Of a stretch of DNA of 11,988 nucleotides, positions 6,387-11,988 are shown in pieces (position 1 is the stretch's first letter; each line of letters opens with the position of its first letter). The position numbers and the translations under genes are program-made. Origin of the DNA: Pseudomonadota bacterium (GTDB taxonomy: Bacteria > Myxococcota > Myxococcia > Myxococcales > Anaeromyxobacteraceae); NCBI GenBank assembly GCA_023419875.1, contig JAEZXM010000537.1, positions 1-11,988 of the forward strand. Reading direction: 5' to 3'. The notes under the pieces are model-generated. The model did not search any database. It saw only the letters and a program-made list of their open reading frames with translations, and had not been told where the DNA came from.

Positions 6387-7292
6387 ATGGGCGACCTCGG
6401 ACAGACGCGGGTCTTCGGGCGCGCGGGGCAGGAGACCGCGGTGGTCGGCTTCCGCCGCAAGCCGCTCGCCGATCTCTACCATCGCCTGGTCACGGGATCC
6501 TGGTACCAGCTCGTGCTCGTGTACGCCCTGGTCTACTTCGTGACCCGGACCGGGTTCGAGATCGCGCACTGGAGCCTCCGGGACGCGGGGAGCGTCCCGC
6601 CCGGCTCGGTGATGCAGGCCTTCATGGCCTGGGTGAACGGCGCGGGCGCGGAGGCCGCGGACCTCGACCCGCAGGCGCTCCTCGCGCGCGGCGTCTTCGC
6701 GCTCGAGGGGTTCGTCCGCTGGGCGGAGCTGGTGATCGGCGCCGGCATCGTGATGGCCAAGTTCTCCATGCAGAAGGCGCTCGTGCTCTTCAGCGACGTG
6801 GCCGCGATCGCGCCGGACGGCCGCGCCGCGAAGGTCCTGCACTTTCGCATGGCCAACAAGCGCGGCGGGCACGTGGTGGGGGCCCGGGCCTCGCTGCTCC
6901 TCGTCCGGAACGAGCGCGACGCCGACGGGGAGATCGTCCGCCGCGCCCACGACCTGCCGCTCGTCCGCGCCGAGACGCCGCTCTTCGAGCACGCCTGGAC
7001 CGTCGCGCACGAGATCGATCGGCAGAGCCCGCTGTGGGGCGAGACCGCAGACTCGCTGGCCGCCGCGGACGCGGACCTGCTCGTCATCTTCAGCGGGACG
7101 GACGAGCACCTGCTCAGGGCGATCCACGCCCGCCACGTCTACCCGGCCAAGCGCCTCCGCTGGGGGGCGCGGTTCGCGCCGCTCGCCACCGTCCTCCCGG
7201 ACGGGAGGCGTGCCCTCGACTACCGGCGGTTCCACGAGGTGGTCCGCGCCGAGGCGGACACCGAGGATGCCCTCCAGGGCCGCGCCGGCTGA
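6387..7292 (+). CDS. KirBac-type inward-rectifier potassium channel homolog lacking the TVGYG selectivity filter
   Basis: A 301-residue inner-membrane protein. KirBac channels are tetramers of two-helix subunits with a large cytoplasmic beta-rich domain. Seen: slide-helix region LADLYHRLVTGSW (27-39), TM1 (about 40-61), pore loop from PPG (71-73) to DPQ (94-96), TM2 (about 104-124) ending GIVMAKF, then a full Kir cytoplasmic domain. The latter includes HDLPLVRAETPLF (188-200), AWTVAHEIDRQSPLWGET (203-220), the LLVIFSGTDE strand (231-240), RLRWGARFAPL (256-266) and DYRRFHEV (278-285). The filter segment, TVGYG in potassium channels, reads GAEAA (87-91). TM2 has Arg111 and Glu114 where KirBac1.1 (recalled) has glycines. 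The frame is intact, so this is not simple decay. Ion conduction is therefore doubtful. ATG 6387 is the best start although no Shine-Dalgarno is visible; an upstream ATG at 6303 would add 28 unlikely residues. Confidence 0.88.
   Translation: MGDLGQTRVFGRAGQETAVVGFRRKPLADLYHRLVTGSWYQLVLVYALVYFVTRTGFEIAHWSLRDAGSVPPGSVMQAFMAWVNGAGAEAADLDPQALLARGVFALEGFVRWAELVIGAGIVMAKFSMQKALVLFSDVAAIAPDGRAAKVLHFRMANKRGGHVVGARASLLLVRNERDADGEIVRRAHDLPLVRAETPLFEHAWTVAHEIDRQSPLWGETADSLAAADADLLVIFSGTDEHLLRAIHARHVYPAKRLRWGARFAPLATVLPDGRRALDYRRFHEVVRAEADTEDALQGRAG
6645..6659 (+). other. Codons occupying the selectivity-filter position of the Kir-like protein
   Basis: These five codons encode Gly-Ala-Glu-Ala-Ala (residues 87-91). 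They fall where Thr-Val-Gly-Tyr-Gly stands in KirBac channels when the flanking PPG (71-73) and Asp92...Pro95-Gln96 landmarks are aligned without gaps. None of the three forward frames here encodes a TVGYG-like motif, so a local frameshift does not explain the loss. Confidence 0.75.
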
Positions 7293-7346
7293 CCCGCACC
7301 CCGAACGCGCCCTGCCGCGCCCGCGTCGCGTCCGCAGGATCGGCTC

Positions 7347-7811
7347 ATGGCTTCACGCGCGTGCCCCGCCTGCGGCCGCGTCCAGGGCTCCAACGCCGCC
7401 TGTCTCTCCTGCCGGGAGGCCGCCGCGCGCGAGCTCGCGGCCGCGGCGCGCGACGTGACCCCCGAGACGCTGCCGGCCCGCACCTGGCGCCTCGGCGCGT
7501 TCCTGCACCGGCCGCCGTGGTGGGCGCGCGCGAGCCCGGGCAAGCTGCGCGCCCGCCTCCGGCTCTTCTGGATGGTGCTGCGCGATTACGCCGACGGGAG
7601 CTACCGGAGCGTCCCCTCCCGGGCCGTCACCGCCTTGCTCGCCGCCGGCGCCTACGTGGTGTCGCCGCTCGACCTCGTCCCGGACTTCCTGGTCCCGGCC
7701 GGCTGGGCGGATGATCTCCTGGTCCTGGCCCTCGCCTGGTCGTTCGTGAAACGCGAGCTGCGCGCGTACTGTACGTGGAAAGGGCTCGCCCCGGCGCACT
7801 TCGGGTTGTGA
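7347..7811 (+). CDS. DUF1232 (YkvA-like) membrane protein with N-terminal zinc ribbon
   Basis: A 154-residue protein of unknown function. The N-terminus has two CxxC pairs (Cys6/Cys9 and Cys19/Cys22), a likely small zinc ribbon. A basic linker with helix (about 44-88) precedes the DUF1232 core (about 90-130). The core includes SRAVTALLAAGAYVVSPLDL, the hallmark SPLDLVPDFL (106-115), and AGWADDLLVLALAW, containing the usual Asp-Asp pair (122-123). DUF1232 proteins are short, membrane-associated and not functionally defined. Start ATG 7347 follows GCAGGA seven bases upstream, 54 bases after the Kir-like stop on the same strand, so the two may be co-transcribed. The RND adaptor begins 29 bases after its stop. 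The zinc-ribbon fusion is the unusual part; the remainder is a standard family member. Confidence 0.85.
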   Translation: MASRACPACGRVQGSNAACLSCREAAARELAAAARDVTPETLPARTWRLGAFLHRPPWWARASPGKLRARLRLFWMVLRDYADGSYRSVPSRAVTALLAAGAYVVSPLDLVPDFLVPAGWADDLLVLALAWSFVKRELRAYCTWKGLAPAHFGL

Positions 7812-7840
7812 GCCCTGGGCCGCCTGCCTAGCTAACCGGA

Positions 7841-8971
7841 ATGTCCCGACGACCTTTCGCCGGCGCGGTCTCCGCCTTGCTCGCGCTGCTGCTCGCCGCG
7901 TGCGGCAAGGGCGACGGCGGAACGCCGCGGGCGCGTCCCCCCACGCCCGTGCGCGTCGCCACCGCCGAGACGCGCGACGTCCCCCGCACCTTGCCCGCCG
8001 TCGGCACCGTGCTCCCCGACGCGACGGTCGCCGTCCGTCCCCTCGTCACCGGGCCCGTCCTCGAGGTCTTCTTCGAGGAGGGCGCCGAGGTCCGGGCCGG
8101 CCAGCGCCTCTTCCGGATCGATCCCCGGAGCTACGAGGCCACGCTCGCGCAGGCGCGCGCCGCCCTCGTGCGCGCCCAGCGGCTCGCGGCCAACGCGGAG
8201 GCGGACGCACGCCGGTACGGGCCCCTCCGGGAGGGCGGCTTCATCTCCGAGCAGCAGCACGACTCCGCCGTGGCGAACGCCCGCTCGCTGGCGAGCGAGG
8301 TGGCGGCGCAGGAGGCGGCGGTCCGCAAGGCCGAACTCGATCTCTCGCGCTGCCTCGTGGTCTCCCCGATCGAAGGGCGCACGGGCGCCATCCTGGTGCA
8401 GCGCGGGAACGTCGTGGAGGCCAACCAGGCCGCACCGCTCGTCGTCGTCACCCGGCTCCGCCCGGTGCTGGTCTCGTTCAAGGTCCCCGAGGCGCACGTG
8501 CGGGCCCTGCGCGAGGGGCTCTCCCGGATGAACGTGGAGGCGGAGACTTCCGGCGAGTCGCGGCGGGGGGTCCTCTCGTTCCTCGACAGCGCCGTCGACC
8601 CCGCCTCCGGGACCATCGAGGCCCGGGCCCGTTTCGACAACGAGGACCGTGCGCTCTGGCCCGGACAGTTCGTGAACGTGCGGGTCGAGCTCTCCGTGGA
8701 GGAGGACGCGGTGGTGGTGCCGAGCGCCGCCGTCCTCGCCGGGCAGGAGGGCCGCTCGGTCTTCGTGGTGGGCCCGGACGACACGGTCGAGCTGCGGCGG
8801 GTCGAGGTGGGAGAGGCCGACGCGCGCTTCACGGTGGTGAAGGGCGGCGTGACGGCCGGTGAGGTCGTGGTGGTGGACGGGCAGATGGACCTCGCGCCGG
8901 GGGCGCGCGTCGCGGTCGCGGAGGAGCGGCCCGCACGCACGGTCCAGGGCCGCCAGGCGGGCGATCCATGA
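7841..8971 (+). CDS. RND efflux periplasmic adaptor (membrane fusion protein), lipoprotein
   Basis: A 376-residue adaptor of the MexA/AcrA/MdtA (HlyD-like) group. It links the inner-membrane RND pump to an outer-membrane channel. Seen: signal peptide residues 1-20 ending in the lipobox LLAAC with Cys21 as lipidation site, and a first lipoyl half (about 57-95, with GPVLEVFFEEGAEVRAGQRLF). Then come an alpha-helical hairpin (about 97-167, Ala/Arg/Glu-rich), the second lipoyl half (172-205, VSPIEGRTGAILVQRGNVV), a beta-barrel (about 208-285, including the ALWPGQFVNVRV turn) and a membrane-proximal domain (VVVPSAAVLAG onward). All parts are complete. The start at ATG 7841 gives the expected signal peptide, yet no Shine-Dalgarno is seen; only GGA abuts the ATG. 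The stop overlaps the pump gene start in ATGA (8968-8971). Substrates cannot be predicted. Confidence 0.95.
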   Translation: MSRRPFAGAVSALLALLLAACGKGDGGTPRARPPTPVRVATAETRDVPRTLPAVGTVLPDATVAVRPLVTGPVLEVFFEEGAEVRAGQRLFRIDPRSYEATLAQARAALVRAQRLAANAEADARRYGPLREGGFISEQQHDSAVANARSLASEVAAQEAAVRKAELDLSRCLVVSPIEGRTGAILVQRGNVVEANQAAPLVVVTRLRPVLVSFKVPEAHVRALREGLSRMNVEAETSGESRRGVLSFLDSAVDPASGTIEARARFDNEDRALWPGQFVNVRVELSVEEDAVVVPSAAVLAGQEGRSVFVVGPDDTVELRRVEVGEADARFTVVKGGVTAGEVVVVDGQMDLAPGARVAVAEERPARTVQGRQAGDP

Positions 8972-11900
8972 ACCTCTCCGGCCCGTTCATCCGCAGGCCG
9001 GTGATGACCACCCTCGTCATGGGCGGGATCTTCGCCTTCGGCATGGCCGCCTACCGGCAGCTCCCGGTGGCCGACCTCCCCAGCGTGGACTTCCCCACGA
9101 TCCAGGTGACCGCGACGCTCCCCGGGGCGAGCCCGAGCACGATGGCGGCCTCGGTGGCGACCCCGCTCGAGCGGCAGTTCACGACGATCTCGGGCCTCGC
9201 CTCGATGAACTCCACCTCGACGCTCGGGTCCACCGAGATCACGCTCGAGTTCGACCTCACGCGCGACATCGACGGCGCCGCCCAGGACGTCCAGTCGGCC
9301 ATCGCCGCGGCGGCGCGGCGGCTCCCGTCCGAGATGCGCACGCCGCCCAGCTACCGCAAGGTGAACCCCGCCGACCAGTCCATCGTCATCATCGCGCTCA
9401 CCTCGCCCACGCTGCCGCTCTCCGAGCTGAACGAGTACGGCGAGACGTTCCTGGCGCAGCGGATCTCGAGCCTGCCCGGCGTGGCGCAGGTGCAGGTCTT
9501 CGGATCGCAGAAGCACGCCGTGCGGATCCAGCTCGATCCGCTCCAGCTCGCCTCGCGCGGCCTGGGCGTGGACGAGGTCGCCTCCGCGATCGCCGCCGCC
9601 AACCCGAACCTGCCCACCGGGACGCTCCAGGGCCCGAGCACCGCGACCACGATCGAGGCGTCCGGTGGGCTCGCCCGCGCCGAGGAGTGGCGCCGGCTCG
9701 TGGTCGCCCGGCGGAACGGCTCGCCGGTGCGGCTCGAGGAGGTGGGGCGCGCCCTGGACAGCGTCGAGAACGACGAGAGCGCCGCCTGGTACTACACGGC
9801 GGAGCTGGGGATGCAGCGGGCGATCGTCCTCGGCGTGCAGCGGCAGCCGGGGACCAACACCGTCGCGGTGGCCCGGGCGGTGCTGGGGGTCATGCCCGAG
9901 GTGCAGCGGCAGCTCCCCGCCTCGGTCCGCGCCGAGATCCTGTTCGACCGGTCGGTCTCGGTGAAGGAGTCGGTGCACGACGTGCAGCTCACGCTCCTCC
10001 TCACGCTCTTCCTCGTGGTGGCGGTGATCTTCCTCTTCCTGCGGAGCCCGCGGGCGACGCTCATCCCGAGCCTCGCCCTGCCGATGTCGATCGCCGGCAC
10101 CTTCGGCGTCATGTGGCTCCTTGGGTACAGCCTCAACAACCTCTCGCTCATGGCGCTCACCCTGGCGGTCGGGTTCGTCGTCGACGACGCCATCGTCATG
10201 CTCGAGAACGTCGTCCGCCACGTCGAGGCGGGCGAGCCGCCGCGCGAGGCGGCGCTGCGGGGCGCGAAGGAGATCGCGTTCACCATCCTCTCGATGACCA
10301 TCTCGCTCGCGGCGGTCTTCATCCCCGTCCTGTTCATGGGCGGGATCGTGGGACGCCTCTTCCGCGAGTTCGCGGTGACGATCGCGGTCGCGATCCTGAT
10401 CTCCGGCGTCGTCTCGCTGAGCCTCACGCCGATGATGGCCGCGCGGCTGCTTCGCCATCGGGCCGGCCCCCATGCCGAGCGGCCGCCGGGGCGCTTCTTC
10501 CGGGCGACCGAGCGCGGCTTCGAGGCGCTGCGCTCGCTCTACCTGCGCGGCCTCGCCTGGTCGCTCGACCACCGGCGGACCGTCGTCGCCCTCACCGCGC
10601 TCTCGCTCGTGGCGATGGTGCCGCTCTTCCTGGCGGTGCCCAAGGGCTTCCTGCCGAGCGAGGACACGGGCCAGCTCTTCGCCTTCACCGAGGGGCGACA
10701 GGGCGCGAGCTGGGAGGCGATGGTCGCGCACCAGAAGGAGGCGTCGGCGATCATCGCGGAGGACCCGGCGATCGGGGGCTTCATGTCCGCCGCAGGAGCG
10801 CGGCCGGGCACGCCCGGCAACACCGGGCGGCTCTTCATCCGCCTCGCGCCGCGCAGCGAGCGGCCCGGCGTGGACGAGGTGATCGCGCGGCTCCGGCCGA
10901 AGCTCGCGGAGATCCCCGGGTTCCGCGTCTTCCTCCAGAACCCGCCGACGATCCGGATCGGCGGCCAGCTCTCCCGCAGCCAGTACCAGCTCACGCTCCA
11001 GGGGACCGACACCGAGGCGCTCCACCGGGCCGCGCCCGCGCTGGAGCGGCGCCTGCGCGGCGTCCCGGGCATCCGCGACGTGACGAGCGATCTCCAGCTC
11101 TCGAACCCCCAGGTGCGGGTGACGATCGACCGGGAACGCGCCGCAGCGCTGGGCGTGTCGCCCGAGGCGGTGGAGACCGCGCTCTACACCGCGTACGGGA
11201 GCCGGCAGATCTCGACCATCTACACGGCGACCAACGACCACCCGGTGATCGTGGAGCTCGAGCCGAGGTACCAGGCGGGCGCGGAGGCGCTCTCCCTGCT
11301 CCGGGTCCGATCCTCCTCCGGCCAGCTCGTGCCGCTCGACGCGCTCGCCGCCCTGGAACCCGGCGTCGGCCCGCTCACCGTCGCCCACGCCGGGCAGCTC
11401 CCGTCGGTCACGCTCTCGTTCAACCTGGAGCCGGGCACTTCGCTCGGCGACGCCGTGGCACGCGTGAACGCCCTGGCGGGCGAGAGCCTGCCGGCGGGGA
11501 TCACCACCCGCTTCCAGGGCGTCGCGAACGCGTTCCAGTCCTCGATCTCCGGCCTCGGCTGGCTCCTGCTCCTCGCGATCGCCTTCATCTACCTGGTGCT
11601 GGGCATCCTCTACGAGAGCTACATCCACCCGATCACGATCCTCACCGCGCTCCCCTTCGCCGGCTTCGGCGCACTCCTCACGCTGCTCGTCTTCGGCACC
11701 GAGCTCTCGATCTACGCCTTCGTCGGCGTGATCCTCCTCGTCGGCCTCGTGAAGAAGAACGGAATCATGATGGTGGACTTCGCGACCGAGGAGCGGCGGC
11801 GGGGACGGACGCCGCGCGAGGCGATCTTCGACGCGTGCGCGATCCGGTTCCGGCCCATCACGATGACGACGCTCGCCGCGCTCGTGGGCACGCTCCCCAT

Positions 11901-11988
11901 CGCGCTCGGGATCGGCGCCGGCGCCGAGGCGCGCCAGCCGCTCGGGCTGGCGGTGGTCGGAGGGCTGCTCTTCTCGCAGGCGCTGACC
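8968..11988 (+). CDS. RND multidrug efflux pump, HAE1 family, MdtB/MdtC-like (3' end beyond window)
   Basis: The first 1007 residues of an inner-membrane proton-driven exporter; family members are about 1020-1060 residues, so only the last helix or so is missing. It works as a trimer with the adaptor encoded just upstream. Seen: FIRRPVMTTLVM at the start of TM1, a first large periplasmic loop (PLERQFTTISGL, SSLPGVAQVQVFG), and TM2-TM6 with the proton-relay pair Asp406-Asp407 in GFVVDDAIVMLEN. Then come the second periplasmic loop (FLPSEDTGQLF onward) and TM8-TM11 with GLVKKNGIMMVDF. There, Lys930 matches the essential AcrB Lys940, and the Lys-Lys-Asn form is typical of MdtB/MdtC-like pumps. 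RFRPITMTTLAALVGTLP follows. ATG 8968 overlaps the adaptor stop by four bases. No outer-membrane channel or regulator is in the window; a second pump subunit could follow downstream. Confidence 0.96.
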   Translation, partial: MNLSGPFIRRPVMTTLVMGGIFAFGMAAYRQLPVADLPSVDFPTIQVTATLPGASPSTMAASVATPLERQFTTISGLASMNSTSTLGSTEITLEFDLTRDIDGAAQDVQSAIAAAARRLPSEMRTPPSYRKVNPADQSIVIIALTSPTLPLSELNEYGETFLAQRISSLPGVAQVQVFGSQKHAVRIQLDPLQLASRGLGVDEVASAIAAANPNLPTGTLQGPSTATTIEASGGLARAEEWRRLVVARRNGSPVRLEEVGRALDSVENDESAAWYYTAELGMQRAIVLGVQRQPGTNTVAVARAVLGVMPEVQRQLPASVRAEILFDRSVSVKESVHDVQLTLLLTLFLVVAVIFLFLRSPRATLIPSLALPMSIAGTFGVMWLLGYSLNNLSLMALTLAVGFVVDDAIVMLENVVRHVEAGEPPREAALRGAKEIAFTILSMTISLAAVFIPVLFMGGIVGRLFREFAVTIAVAILISGVVSLSLTPMMAARLLRHRAGPHAERPPGRFFRATERGFEALRSLYLRGLAWSLDHRRTVVALTALSLVAMVPLFLAVPKGFLPSEDTGQLFAFTEGRQGASWEAMVAHQKEASAIIAEDPAIGGFMSAAGARPGTPGNTGRLFIRLAPRSERPGVDEVIARLRPKLAEIPGFRVFLQNPPTIRIGGQLSRSQYQLTLQGTDTEALHRAAPALERRLRGVPGIRDVTSDLQLSNPQVRVTIDRERAAALGVSPEAVETALYTAYGSRQISTIYTATNDHPVIVELEPRYQAGAEALSLLRVRSSSGQLVPLDALAALEPGVGPLTVAHAGQLPSVTLSFNLEPGTSLGDAVARVNALAGESLPAGITTRFQGVANAFQSSISGLGWLLLLAIAFIYLVLGILYESYIHPITILTALPFAGFGALLTLLVFGTELSIYAFVGVILLVGLVKKNGIMMVDFATEERRRGRTPREAIFDACAIRFRPITMTTLAALVGTLPIALGIGAGAEARQPLGLAVVGGLLFSQALT

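Noticed and set aside
4902..7235. A 777-codon minus-strand open frame spanning the GAPDH and Kir-like region
   Set aside because: Out of frame with the GAPDH, low-complexity, and antisense to two recognisable plus-strand genes; a GC-bias shadow.
8131..11628. A 1165-codon open frame on the minus strand, opposite the RND adaptor and pump
   Set aside because: Its translation is a monotonous run of Arg, Glu, His, Asp, Gly and Ala with no domain. It is antisense to a clearly conserved RND pump, and such shadows are expected where third positions are nearly all G/C.
1..11988. CRISPR arrays, tRNA or rRNA genes, insertion sequences, phage or toxin-antitoxin genes
   Set aside because: None recognised. 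The gaps are short and lack spaced direct repeats, cloverleaf patterns or transposase-like frames.

Overview
This is a very GC-rich bacterial window with strong third-position G/C use. It most likely comes from the Myxococcota, near Anaeromyxobacter. The best taxonomic hint is a DUF2378/TIGR02265 protein, a paralogous family concentrated in myxobacteria. The rest is ordinary chromosomal content. I see no insertion sequence, phage gene, CRISPR array, rRNA or tRNA.

Layout. At the left edge (1-344, minus) is the N-terminus of an FtsK-type DNA translocase. It is divergent from a small zinc-ribbon protein (631-945, plus) across a 286-base region that holds an AT-rich island and several short hairpins. 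Then comes gatC-gatA-gatB (1012-4234, plus), the complete tRNA-dependent amidotransferase that turns Glu-tRNA(Gln) and/or Asp-tRNA(Asn) into Gln-tRNA(Gln)/Asn-tRNA(Asn). It is followed closely by a 70-residue two-helix membrane protein and the DUF2378 protein. This block converges on a minus-strand glyceraldehyde-3-phosphate dehydrogenase (5099-6118).

Divergent from the GAPDH is a plus-strand series. It starts with a prokaryotic inward-rectifier (KirBac-type) protein, then a zinc-ribbon DUF1232 membrane protein. Next come an RND efflux adaptor lipoprotein and its inner-membrane RND pump (HAE1 family, MdtB/MdtC-like), which runs off the right edge. The adaptor and pump overlap by four bases, as do gatC and gatA, so both pairs are probably translationally coupled.

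The most interesting item is the KirBac-type protein (6387-7292). Its slide helix, both transmembrane helices and the whole cytoplasmic domain are recognisable, and the length between landmarks appears conserved. The potassium selectivity filter (TVGYG in the family) is replaced by GAEAA, and the two TM2 glycine positions carry Arg and Glu. It looks like a Kir protein that kept its cytoplasmic sensor/tetramer module but lost or changed its ion pathway. Secondary points of interest are a GAPDH with a non-canonical PVPVGS loop, a possible structured leader before the small zinc-ribbon gene, and two genes (Kir-like and RND adaptor) without a visible Shine-Dalgarno sequence.
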